A stretch of 61,515 nucleotides of DNA, from NCBI RefSeq assembly GCF_001598255.1, contig NZ_BCYP01000023.1, positions 1 to 61,515 of the forward strand, read 5' to 3'. Within the stretch, counting starts at the first letter, position 1, and every line of letters starts with the position of its first letter. Of the stretch, positions 45,082-52,217 are shown piece after piece. This DNA is from Mitsuaria chitosanitabida ATCC BAA-476 = NBRC 102408. GTDB taxonomy: Bacteria > Pseudomonadota > Gammaproteobacteria > Burkholderiales > Burkholderiaceae_C. The translations under genes and the position numbers were made by a program. Under the pieces are notes generated by a model. The model saw only the letters and a program-made list of their open reading frames with translations, was not told the DNA's origin and did no database searches.

Positions 45082-47300
45082 GGGCGGCGCTCCTCGTGGG
45101 AGGCCTCGGGGGCGGCCGGGGTGCGGGACGCGGCCGCCGCGGCGGCTTCGGCATCCAGCGGTTCGAGCTCCTGCGGCGCCGACGGCGCCGCGCCCTTGCG
45201 GCGGCGCTCGACGAGGCGGCCCTGCACCAGCTCCAGCACGCGATCGGCGCGGTCGACCAGCTCGGGCCGGTGCGCGACGACGATGCGCGTGATGGGCATG
45301 TCCTGCACGAGGTCGGCGATGCGGCGCTCGGCGCCGGGGTCGAGGTTGGCGGTGCCCTCGTCGAGGAAGAGCACGGCGGGCTTGCGGTACAGCGCGCGGG
45401 CCAGCAGCACGCGCTGGCGCTGGCCGCCGGAGAGCGTGGAGCCCATGTCGCCGACCATGCTGAGGTAGCCCATGGGCATGGCCTGGATCTCGTCGTGGAC
45501 GGAGGCGGCCTGGGCGCTCTCGACGACGCGGGCCATGTCGACCTGCGGGTCGAAGAAGGCGATGTTGTCGGCGATGGTGCCCATGAGCAGGCCGTCGTCC
45601 TGCTGCACGACGCCGATGGACTGGCGCCAGGCGCGCACGCCGAAGGATTGCAGCGGCATGCCGTCGATGAGGATGTCGCCGCTGGTCGGGGGGAGCAGGC
45701 TGAGCATCAGCTTGAGCAGCGTGGTCTTGCCGCCTCCGGAGCTGCCGACGATGGCGACGTACTCGCCGGGCGCGATGTCCAGCGAGATCGACTGCAGCAG
45801 CAAGGGCTCGTTCTGCGCGTAGCGGAAGGCGACGTCGCGCAGGCTGAGCGCGCCGCGCGGGGTGCGTTCGGGCAGCGCGGCGGAGGATTCGAGCCCGGCT
45901 TCGCGCGGCGTGGTCACGATGTCGGCCAGGCGCTCCATGTGCAGGCGCAGGAGGCGGAACTGCACGACCTGGCGCAGCAGCGCCTCGGCGCGGTCGCCGA
46001 ACTGGTTGCGGTAGAGCAGGATCGCGAACAGCATGCCCGCGCTGAGCGAGCTCTCCATCACCATCAGCGAGCCGAAGTAGACGACGAGCACCAGCTGCAG
46101 GTTGAAGATCAGGCTGCGCGCGAACTGGGTGCCGACCTCGACCTGGCCGGTGCCGAGCGCGGCGTTGACGACCTGGCCGAAGTGGTTGCGCCAGACGACC
46201 TCGCGCTGCGACTCGCGGCCGTAGAGCTTCACGGTCTTGGAGGCGCGGATCGATTCGATGAGGTAGGTCTGGGCCTCGGCCTGGGCGATGAGCTGTTCCT
46301 CCTCGCGGCGGCGGCGCAGCGGGTAGAGGCCCAGGACGAAGGCCGCGTAGATCACGAGCGAGACCAGCACGATGCCGCCGAGCGCGGGGCTGTAGATCAT
46401 CAGCAGCACGGCGGTGGCGATCATCATGACGCCGTCGATGAGGGCGGTGACGGCGGACTGGGTGAGGGCTTCCTGGATGGGCCGCACGGCGCCCATGCGG
46501 GAGAGGATGTCGCCGACGATGCGTTTCTCGAAGAACTCGGCGGGCAGCCGCAGCAGGTGGCGCAGCACGTTGCCGGAGAGCTGGAAGCTCATGGCCTGGC
46601 CGAGCTGCAGCACGGTCCAGCCGCGCAGCGCCTCGGTGAGGGACTGCAGGAGGTACATCGCGCCGAAGGCGAGCGCGAGCACGAGCAGGAAGTTCTGGTC
46701 GAGGCGGGCGACGGCGTCGTCCATGGCGAGCTGCAGGAAGGCCGGGGCGGCCATCGTGAACAGCTGCAGCATCACGGACAGCACGAGGGTCTGGAGCAGC
46801 GGGCCCTGCCAGCCGCGCACGCGGGTCCAGAGGTCGCGCATGCGGGCGCGGATGCGGACCTCGCGGGGTTGGAACGACGCGGTGGGGGTGAGCTCGAGGG
46901 CGACGCCGGTGAAGCTCTTGGCCATCTGGCGCGGCGAGATGCGGCGCACGCCGAGGGCGGGGTCGTGAATGATGGCGTCCTCGCCGCGGAGTTCCTTGAG
47001 GACGACGAAGTGGTTCATGTCCCAGTGCAGGATGCACGGGAGCTGGAGCTTGCCCAGATGGGAGGGTTCGAGACGCAGCGGGCGGCAGCCGAAGTCCATG
47101 CCGTCGGCGATGCGCATGAGGTCGGAGAGGGTGGCGCCCTTGAGCGAGAGCGCGTAGCGCTGGCGCAGGCCGTTGAGGTCGACGTGATGCCCGTGATACG
47201 CCGCGATCATGGCGAACGACGCGAGGCCGCATTCAGCGACCTCGGACTGATGGAACATCGGCAGCTCGCGCCGGCCGCGCAGCCAATCGAAGGGGTTCAA
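45078..47300 (-). CDS. C39-peptidase ABC transporter for double-glycine peptides
   Basis: The 740-residue protein has three parts: an N-terminal C39 cysteine protease (Gln18 and Cys24 in FHQSEVAECGLASFAM, His97 in WDMNHFVVL, Asp113 in IHDPALGV, all present), a six-helix exporter domain (about 160-440) and an ATPase with Walker A GSSGGGKTT, signature LSGGQRQR and Walker B AVLFLDEGTANLD. Such transporters cut leaders after Gly-Gly and export the released peptide. Seven matching precursor genes lie directly upstream. The C-terminal 40 residues are Ala/Glu/Pro-rich. A terminator separates it from the precursors, so it may have its own promoter or depend on readthrough. Confidence 0.94.
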   Translation of the reverse strand: MNPFDWLRGRRELPMFHQSEVAECGLASFAMIAAYHGHHVDLNGLRQRYALSLKGATLSDLMRIADGMDFGCRPLRLEPSHLGKLQLPCILHWDMNHFVVLKELRGEDAIIHDPALGVRRISPRQMAKSFTGVALELTPTASFQPREVRIRARMRDLWTRVRGWQGPLLQTLVLSVMLQLFTMAAPAFLQLAMDDAVARLDQNFLLVLALAFGAMYLLQSLTEALRGWTVLQLGQAMSFQLSGNVLRHLLRLPAEFFEKRIVGDILSRMGAVRPIQEALTQSAVTALIDGVMMIATAVLLMIYSPALGGIVLVSLVIYAAFVLGLYPLRRRREEEQLIAQAEAQTYLIESIRASKTVKLYGRESQREVVWRNHFGQVVNAALGTGQVEVGTQFARSLIFNLQLVLVVYFGSLMVMESSLSAGMLFAILLYRNQFGDRAEALLRQVVQFRLLRLHMERLADIVTTPREAGLESSAALPERTPRGALSLRDVAFRYAQNEPLLLQSISLDIAPGEYVAIVGSSGGGKTTLLKLMLSLLPPTSGDILIDGMPLQSFGVRAWRQSIGVVQQDDGLLMGTIADNIAFFDPQVDMARVVESAQAASVHDEIQAMPMGYLSMVGDMGSTLSGGQRQRVLLARALYRKPAVLFLDEGTANLDPGAERRIADLVQDMPITRIVVAHRPELVDRADRVLELVQGRLVERRRKGAAPSAPQELEPLDAEAAAAAASRTPAAPEASHEERRP

Positions 47301-47390
47301 CGGGATTCCCGATTCAAGGTTGGACCGGCGGTATTGTGCCGAGGGAGCAGGGGGATGCGAGGGGGAAAACGGGGGGAGGAAGAGGGAATG

Positions 47391-47415
47391 AAAAAAGGGC
47401 CGCGATGCGGCCCTT
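47391..47415 (-). terminator. Rho-independent terminator after the peptide gene array
   Basis: On the minus strand a perfect seven-base-pair stem GGGCCGC / GCGGCCC with an ATC loop is followed by six T residues. It lies 20 bases after the last precursor stop and about 90 bases before the transporter start, so most transcripts from the array should end here. Confidence 0.9.
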
Positions 47416-47435
47416 GGGATGCCGATCCGGGGGGA

Positions 47436-47750
47436 TCAGCCGATGCCGTCGTTGGTGACTTGCGGGCCGCCGGCGATGGCGGACAGGTCATCGTTGGCGA
47501 TCAGCGACGGACCATCGTTGACGACCTGGGGGCCACCAGCGACGGCGGACAGATCGTCTTGGGCGATGAGCGTGGGTAGGTCATTGACGACCTGCGGGCC
47601 GCCGGAGATGGTGGACAGGTCGTCTGGGTTGACGAGAGTCGGCCAGTCATTGATCACCTGCGGTCCGCCGGTAGTGGCGAGGACCTCTTCGGCAGTCATT
47701 TCACGCAGTTCGACGATGTCGACCTGTGGAGGCGTCTTCTTCTGGTTCAT
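47436..47750 (-). CDS. Double-glycine precursor peptide with four cores (P7)
   Basis: The 104-residue precursor has a 29-residue leader ending MTAEEVLATTGG, then three 22-residue units and a final nine-residue one. Each unit begins PQVxND (PQVINDWP, PQVVNDLP, PQVVNDGP, PQVTNDGIG). Between cores the linkers (for example NPDDLSTISGG, AQDDLSAVAGG, ANDDLSAIAGG) repeat the leader's recognition residues, so the C39 protease could cut at four Gly-Gly sites. GGGAGAAGC precedes the ATG. The family is not one I recognise; signal or antagonistic peptide are the leading guesses. Confidence 0.88.
   Translation of the reverse strand: MNQKKTPPQVDIVELREMTAEEVLATTGGPQVINDWPTLVNPDDLSTISGGPQVVNDLPTLIAQDDLSAVAGGPQVVNDGPSLIANDDLSAIAGGPQVTNDGIG
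47466..47663 (-). repeat. Three 66-base degenerate tandem repeats coding for peptide cores
   Basis: Three consecutive in-frame 66-base units each encode a 22-residue core-plus-linker; a truncated fourth follows. The protein repeats are closer to each other than synonymous DNA drift would require, indicating duplication under selection for the PQV-ND core and the Gly-Gly site. Confidence 0.85.
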
Positions 47751-47769
47751 TTGCTTCTCCCTGGATGAT

Positions 47770-47958
47770 TCAGGTCGGCGGACCGTCATTGACGACCTGC
47801 GGACCGCCGGAAACGGCAGCGAGGTCTTCGGTCGCGATGAGGGCTGGACCGTCGTTGAGGACTTGGGGTCCGCCGGAGGTGGCCAGGACTTCCTCCGAAG
47901 TCAGGTCCCGGACTTCGATCACGTCGTCTTGCGATTGAGGTTGTTGTTTCTGATTCAT
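47770..47958 (-). CDS. Double-glycine precursor peptide with two cores (P6)
   Basis: The 62-residue precursor has a 30-residue leader ending LTSEEVLATSGG, a 22-residue first unit starting PQVLNDGPALIATEDLAAVS and ending in Gly-Gly, and a final core PQVVNDGPPT. The ATG lies nine bases after the P5 stop, with only a weak ribosome site, so translational coupling is likely. The position -4 residue in the leader is Thr rather than Ile/Val. Confidence 0.87.
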   Translation of the reverse strand: MNQKQQPQSQDDVIEVRDLTSEEVLATSGGPQVLNDGPALIATEDLAAVSGGPQVVNDGPPT

Positions 47959-47967
47959 GGTGGAGAC

Positions 47968-48093
47968 TCAATACGGGGGGCCGTCGTTCTGGACCTCGGG
48001 ACCACCAGCGACTTCCAACAGTTCCTCGGAAGTCAGCTCGCGGAACTCCGCAAGATCGAGATCCTTCTCATTGATTTCGTACGTGACGTTCAA
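47968..48093 (-). CDS. Double-glycine precursor peptide, TTG start (P5)
   Basis: This 41-residue gene is short and starts with TTG, so it is easily missed. CAGGAG six bases upstream supports the start. The leader (MNVTYEINEKDLDLAEFR, then ELTSEELLEVAGG) has the full classical pattern and the core is PEVQNDGPPY, with Glu in place of Gln and a terminal Tyr. It lies 15 bases after the P4 stop. Confidence 0.82.
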   Translation of the reverse strand: MNVTYEINEKDLDLAEFRELTSEELLEVAGGPEVQNDGPPY

Positions 48094-48108
48094 GTGGAGC
48101 TCCTGGCG

Positions 48109-48231
48109 TTAGACCGGTGCATCGTTGATGACCTGAGGGCCACCGGCGACCGTGGCGATCACCTCATCGGCCGTCAAGGCGCGAGGCTCGATGGACTCGG
48201 CCAGAGGCTGCAGCGATTGGATTTGATTCAT
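48109..48231 (-). CDS. Double-glycine precursor peptide (P4)
   Basis: A 40-residue precursor with leader ending RALTADEVIATVAGG and core PQVINDAPV. The leader has one extra residue between the conserved Glu and the Gly-Gly pair compared with its paralogues. GGGAGAAG precedes the ATG, which lies 19 bases after the P3 stop. The longer upstream frame is a shadow of P3. Confidence 0.87.
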   Translation of the reverse strand: MNQIQSLQPLAESIEPRALTADEVIATVAGGPQVINDAPV

Positions 48232-48250
48232 TGCACTTCTCCCTGTGAGA

Positions 48251-48427
48251 TTAGGTCGGTGGACCGTCGTTGAGGACTTCGGGGCCGCCGGCGACTGCTG
48301 CCACTTCCTCATCGGTGAGCACGGTAGTGTCATTAATGACCTGCGGACCGCCTGCAATCGCATGCGTCTCTTCGGCAGTCATTTCGCGAAGCCGCTGAGC
48401 TTCAATGTCTTGGGTCTTCTTGCTCAT
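48251..48427 (-). CDS. Double-glycine precursor peptide with two cores (P3)
   Basis: A 58-residue precursor with a 27-residue leader ending REMTAEETHAIAGG, a first unit of 21 residues starting PQVINDTTVLTDEEVAAVA and ending Gly-Gly, and a second core PEVLNDGPPT. The first unit lacks the usual Pro after Asn-Asp. The ribosome site is weak; the ATG is 13 bases after the P2 stop. Confidence 0.86.
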   Translation of the reverse strand: MSKKTQDIEAQRLREMTAEETHAIAGGPQVINDTTVLTDEEVAAVAGGPEVLNDGPPT

Positions 48428-48440
48428 GACGTCTACCAGT

Positions 48441-48563
48441 TCAACCCGGCCAGTCATTCGTGACTTGCGGCCCACCCGCGACCTCGAGGATCTCCTCAAA
48501 GGTCAACTGGCGTGGCTCGACCAGATCGGCCTGCTCGATCTGGAGATCCAACATCTCGTTCAT
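48441..48563 (-). CDS. Double-glycine precursor peptide (P2)
   Basis: A 40-residue precursor with leader ending PRQLTFEEILEVAGG and core PQVTNDWPG. GGAG lies six bases before the ATG, 14 bases after the P1 stop. It is closest to P1 in both leader (MNxM start, VEPRxLT) and core, which differ only at the last residue, indicating recent duplication. Confidence 0.86.
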   Translation of the reverse strand: MNEMLDLQIEQADLVEPRQLTFEEILEVAGGPQVTNDWPG

Positions 48564-48577
48564 ATGAATCTCCATGA

Positions 48578-48703
48578 TCAGCTCGGCCAGTCATTGGTGA
48601 CTTGCGGGCCACCGGCGATGACGAGGAGTTCGTCAAGAGTGAGCTCGCGAGGCTCAACGATGTCGAGCTCCTGAGGCAAATGCGCTTCTTGCATGTCGTT
48701 CAT
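48578..48703 (-). CDS. Double-glycine precursor peptide (P1), first of array
   Basis: A 41-residue precursor whose leader ends PRELTLDELLVIAGG, matching the classical double-glycine consensus exactly (Leu -12, Thr -11, Glu -8, Leu -7, Ile -4, Gly -2, Gly -1). The core is PQVTNDWPS, nine residues. GAGAGG precedes the ATG. It is the promoter-proximal gene of the array. Confidence 0.87.
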   Translation of the reverse strand: MNDMQEAHLPQELDIVEPRELTLDELLVIAGGPQVTNDWPS

Positions 48704-48947
48704 TGATTCCTCTCCCACGTGAATGGATGCGATCGCGAACACCTTTGTCCGCGCGGCTGATTCTGCTGGTCAGATACGTCGCCGACAAGAGGAAACGCGA
48801 ACGTACTTTCTTACGTGCGGAGTTGAAGAAGGAGAACAGTGGTACGGCCTCCCTTTCCTCACCACCATGGCTGTCATCGGTAGCCAACTGAGACGAGAGG
48901 TGGCAGCCGTACATCGTCGAGCAAGAGCGCCGAGGATGACGATGCAA
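48704..48947 (-). promoter_or_regulatory. Promoter region of the peptide array with a candidate operator
   Basis: This gap lies between the terminator of the 129-aa gene and the first precursor and holds no convincing gene. Parts of it are about 50% GC by hand count, far below the neighbourhood. A 16-base inverted repeat ACGTA-N6-TACGT (48801-48816) about 100 bases before the P1 start is a candidate operator. I could not identify a clear -35/-10 pair; an ECF-type promoter is possible given the sigma factor upstream. Confidence 0.5.
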
Positions 48948-48976
48948 GAAAAAAAGGAGTCGCATAGCGACTCCTT
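48948..48976 (-). terminator. Rho-independent terminator after the 129-aa gene
   Basis: On the minus strand a perfect ten-base-pair stem AAGGAGTCGC / GCGACTCCTT with a TAT loop runs into an eight-base T-rich tract. It separates the sigma-kinase-129 aa unit from the peptide array. Confidence 0.9.
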
Positions 48977-49013
48977 CTTGTGAACGCGCGACCGCGCGAT
49001 CAAGCGCGGAACA

Positions 49014-49403
49014 TCACAGGCCAGGCGCGTCGTTCGTGATCTGCGGATCGCTGCTGGGGTACAGGCCCTCGACAGTGCCACGCGTCGAGAACAGCAGGAC
49101 AACGCCCTTGGTCACGGTCGTGCTGGTCGGCATGGTGATGCTGACAACGTTCTCGTCATCGGCCGGAGCGAAGTTGCTCAGGTTCATGCCAGGCGTGGCA
49201 CCGATCGTCTTGAACGTTGCGCCGATGAGCATCAGATCCGATTCATTGGCCGGAGCGAATTGGCACTCACCAGTGGTGGGCGAAACGTGAAGGGATGAGC
49301 TGTCAATTGGCTCTTTGCGAGCTTGATCCCGGAAGTACTGGCACGAGGCAAAGTTTCCATCCGGGCTGATCGAGGCAGCGACATAGAAAGTGGTGGTCGG
49401 CAT
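49014..49403 (-). CDS. 129-aa protein ending in the peptide-family motif (P0)
   Basis: AAGGAGAATCC before the ATG fixes the start. The protein (MPTTTFYVAASISPDGNFAS start) is Thr/Ser/Asp-rich, has two cysteines (ASCQYF, GECQF) and no signal peptide or Gly-Gly leader. Its last residues, DPQITNDAPGL, match the PQVxNDxP core of the seven precursors nearby. I do not recognise the rest. It follows the kinase gene by 32 bases and may be a cytoplasmic partner, a carrier or a non-processed relative of the peptides. Confidence 0.82.
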   Translation of the reverse strand: MPTTTFYVAASISPDGNFASCQYFRDQARKEPIDSSSLHVSPTTGECQFAPANESDLMLIGATFKTIGATPGMNLSNFAPADDENVVSITMPTSTTVTKGVVLLFSTRGTVEGLYPSSDPQITNDAPGL

Positions 49404-49435
49404 TGGATTCTCCTTGAGCGGGTGTCGTTGATGGG

Positions 49436-52171
49436 TCATGAAGGCTGACCGGCACGTTCGCTGGCAAGCCATCCTTCGGCCGCCTTCACGCTATCTCGGT
49501 TCCCCCTGCCCAAGCAGGATTGGGCCTCAACCCAGGCGCGTGTAATCTGCTGATGAACCATGAGGAGCCCACCCTTCTTCTCAATCTTGTCAATAACGTC
49601 GAGGCAGAGGGCCTCGCGTCGAGCGATGGAGTTCGGAGCTGAGGTTCCTCGCAATAGATCCATTTGCGCCAGTCGTGCCATGGTCCAGGATGCAAGTTGC
49701 CGCAGGTCCGCGGGGAAGCCCTTTGCGGCTTGATTTGGATCCGGAATCGTTTCGGCCAAGAGTCGATCCGCCCCGGCCGTATCGCCGATATCGTTGAGCG
49801 CTTTCGCATACAGCGCTGCCCATCGGAATCGAACGTCGTTGGTCCGAATCACTCCGGCCGGAGAGAGTTTCTTGACATAGTCGTCGATGCGGACGCCGAT
49901 CTCGCGTAGTTGTGCTGCACGCATAGACGACGGGGTATCGCTCCAGCGAATTTCCGAATCGATCACTTCGCTATGGAGTCCATTCACGCGCCATTGCGTG
50001 TTTGCCGGATCTTTCGCGATGAGAGCCTTGATCTGCTCAAGGGAGCGGCGGGATTCATCCACTGCGGCGGCATGATCTCCCTGCTTCTGAAGAGATTCCG
50101 CATGCCAGCGCCTGAGGATCGCTTCCCGGTACGCCCATCCATCGTCCAATGGTGCGGCTTTGCGGACATCTGAAACGAGTCCGACGCTTTCTGCAAAGTT
50201 TGCCGTCGCGGCGGTCGCCATGCCTTGCCAGAGAAGCGATGTACCAAGCCAACTAAGGCTGTCAGCCAACTCCATGCGCGCGGTGGCTTGATCTGGTGCC
50301 TTGCTGCCCTCAAGCGCCTTTCGTTTGAGATCGATAGAACGCTTGAAGTAGTCCGAAGCGCCACGCAGGTCCGACGTATCCAAGCGCAGGCTTCCAAGGC
50401 TGTTGTATGCATAGGAAAGCTCGAGCAAGGCCTCTTGGCTGTCCGGCTCGGCATCAAGCCAAGCTTGTTCGGCATCCCGATAGGCAAGAATCGCCTCGGT
50501 CGCTTGCTCAAAGGCACTCTGTCGATAGTGCGCTTGACCGAGCCAGAACGCGGCGGCGCCTTGCGCCTTGCGCCAGTCCCCAGTGGCGATTGATGTTGGT
50601 ACCGATCCTGCAAGCAGCCGCTGAGCGGCCATCAAAGGCTCGATGGCTTCCTTGAGACTCCGCTTCGTCACCCGCACCTCACCAATGACGGTCAACGCCT
50701 TCGCGCGCTGAAGCCGTTCCTGCGGTGATGCCTTGTCATCCTGCGCCAGATACGTCAGCGCCTTGCTCCCCACGCTGTCCAGCAGCTCCAATCGCCCGAC
50801 CGGCCGCAGCTTGTCCGCGAACTCCCCGAGCATGTAGCTCAGCAAGTCATCGGCCTGCTGCCTCCGCTCCTGCGCCTGATGCTCCGCCATCGACGCCCTT
50901 CGCGCCTGCAACACGCTCACCGTCGTCAACCCCACCAGCACCATCACCGCCGCGCTGCCCGCCGCCACGCTCCACCGGTGCCGGCGCACGAAGCGCCCCA
51001 TCACATACAGCCGCGTGTCCGGCCTCGCCGTGATCGGCTCATGCGCCAGCCAGTGCCGCAGGTCGACGGCCATCGACTCCGCATTCGCGTAGCGCTCCGC
51101 CGGGATCTTCTTCAGCGCCTTCCCGACGATCGTGTCCAGATCCCCCCGCAACAGCTTCGACTGCCGCGCCACCACCGGATCCAGCTGGTTCTCCGCCACG
51201 TCCGACAGCCGCTTGGGGACCAGCTCCACCACGGCCTTGAGCCGTTCCAGGTGCTGCTGCGTGTCGTCCGCCGTCGGGTGCCGGCCGCCGAGCAGCTGAT
51301 AGAGCAGCACGCCCAGCGCGTACACGTCGGTCGCCGTCGTCACGTCGCCTTGCTGGACCTGCTCCGGCGCCGCGTACTGCGGCGTGAACGCGCTGCCCGC
51401 GCGCTGCGTGAGCTCCGTCGCCGCGCCCGATTGCGTCGCGTCGTCGAGCAGCTTCGCGATGCCGAAGTCGAGCAGCTTCACCTGTCCGTCATGCGTGACC
51501 AGGATGTTGCTGGGCTTGAGGTCCCGATGCAGGATCAGCCGTTGATGCGCGTGCGCCACCGCCGCCAGCACGTCGAGGAACAGCTTCACCCGCGCCTCGA
51601 CATCCAGCCCGTTCACCTGGCAGTAGCGGTCGATGGGCAGGCCGTCGACGTACTCCAGCACCAGATAGGCCTGATGCCCGTGATGCAGCCCCGCGTCCAG
51701 CAGCCGCGCGATGTGCGGGTGCGAAAGCCGAGCGAGGATCTGCCCCTCGCGCTCGAAGCGGCCGCTGTCGCCCTTGCCGAACAGCCCCGACTTCAGGAAC
51801 TTGACCGCGACCTCGCCCTCGAAGCGGCCGTCGGCGCGGCGGGCCAGCCACACGGCGCCCATGCCGCCTTGCCCGAGCTCCCGATCCAGCACGTAGGGCC
51901 CGATCGATTCCCCGGTGAAGTCCGGCCCCTCCGGCGCGAAGCCCAGCGGCGCCGGCGTGCCTTGCAGCGCCTCCGCGGCCGGTTGCTCCAGGAAGCGCTC
52001 CTGCCCCAGCGCGGCATCGCGCGCGAGCAGCGCCTCCAGGTGCTCCCCCATCGCCGCATCGGCGGCGCGGATCTCCGCCAGGCGCGCCGAGCGCCGGGGC
52101 TCCTCCAGGTCCAGCAGCTCGTCGAGCAGCGGGCTCAGCGCGATCCAGCGCTGTTTGTCGAGTGCGTCCAT
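49436..52171 (-). CDS. Transmembrane Ser/Thr protein kinase with helical-repeat C-terminal half
   Basis: The 911-residue protein has an N-terminal helical region, a PknB-type kinase domain (about 90-385: glycine loop ELGQGGMGAVW, Lys124 in VAVKFL, HRDLKPSN with Asp217, DFG at 235, PQYAAPEQ), a single membrane helix (about 400-422) and a C-terminal TPR-like half of about 480 residues. It probably senses an external cue and controls the neighbouring ECF factor by phosphorylation, as in known ECF-kinase pairs. GC content falls visibly after about residue 480 (below 50720), suggesting a mosaic gene. Confidence 0.92.
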   Translation of the reverse strand: MDALDKQRWIALSPLLDELLDLEEPRRSARLAEIRAADAAMGEHLEALLARDAALGQERFLEQPAAEALQGTPAPLGFAPEGPDFTGESIGPYVLDRELGQGGMGAVWLARRADGRFEGEVAVKFLKSGLFGKGDSGRFEREGQILARLSHPHIARLLDAGLHHGHQAYLVLEYVDGLPIDRYCQVNGLDVEARVKLFLDVLAAVAHAHQRLILHRDLKPSNILVTHDGQVKLLDFGIAKLLDDATQSGAATELTQRAGSAFTPQYAAPEQVQQGDVTTATDVYALGVLLYQLLGGRHPTADDTQQHLERLKAVVELVPKRLSDVAENQLDPVVARQSKLLRGDLDTIVGKALKKIPAERYANAESMAVDLRHWLAHEPITARPDTRLYVMGRFVRRHRWSVAAGSAAVMVLVGLTTVSVLQARRASMAEHQAQERRQQADDLLSYMLGEFADKLRPVGRLELLDSVGSKALTYLAQDDKASPQERLQRAKALTVIGEVRVTKRSLKEAIEPLMAAQRLLAGSVPTSIATGDWRKAQGAAAFWLGQAHYRQSAFEQATEAILAYRDAEQAWLDAEPDSQEALLELSYAYNSLGSLRLDTSDLRGASDYFKRSIDLKRKALEGSKAPDQATARMELADSLSWLGTSLLWQGMATAATANFAESVGLVSDVRKAAPLDDGWAYREAILRRWHAESLQKQGDHAAAVDESRRSLEQIKALIAKDPANTQWRVNGLHSEVIDSEIRWSDTPSSMRAAQLREIGVRIDDYVKKLSPAGVIRTNDVRFRWAALYAKALNDIGDTAGADRLLAETIPDPNQAAKGFPADLRQLASWTMARLAQMDLLRGTSAPNSIARREALCLDVIDKIEKKGGLLMVHQQITRAWVEAQSCLGRGNRDSVKAAEGWLASERAGQPS

Positions 52172-52217
52172 CTTCCTCGCGTGGGCGTCTTGTCGAGATG
52201 CGGGATTCTGACCGGGG

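Noticed and set aside
45082-47232. Extension of the HlyD frame upstream through the C39 transporter gene
   Set aside because: The extension is a shifted frame of the transporter gene with Arg/Pro/Ala-rich composition; the fusion protein starts at 45081.
45078-47300. Reading the C39 transporter as a type I RTX toxin exporter
   Set aside because: Those have a degenerate C39-like domain without the catalytic Cys; here Cys24, His97 and Asp113 are intact and double-glycine precursors lie next to it.
47436-48703. CRISPR-like appearance of regularly spaced repeats
   Set aside because: The repeated parts code for the conserved leader and core of short genes; spacing follows gene lengths, repeats are degenerate at third positions and no cas genes are near.
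48654-48965. A 103-codon frame in the array promoter gap
   Set aside because: It overlaps the terminator and P1 in another frame, has no ribosome site and looks random.
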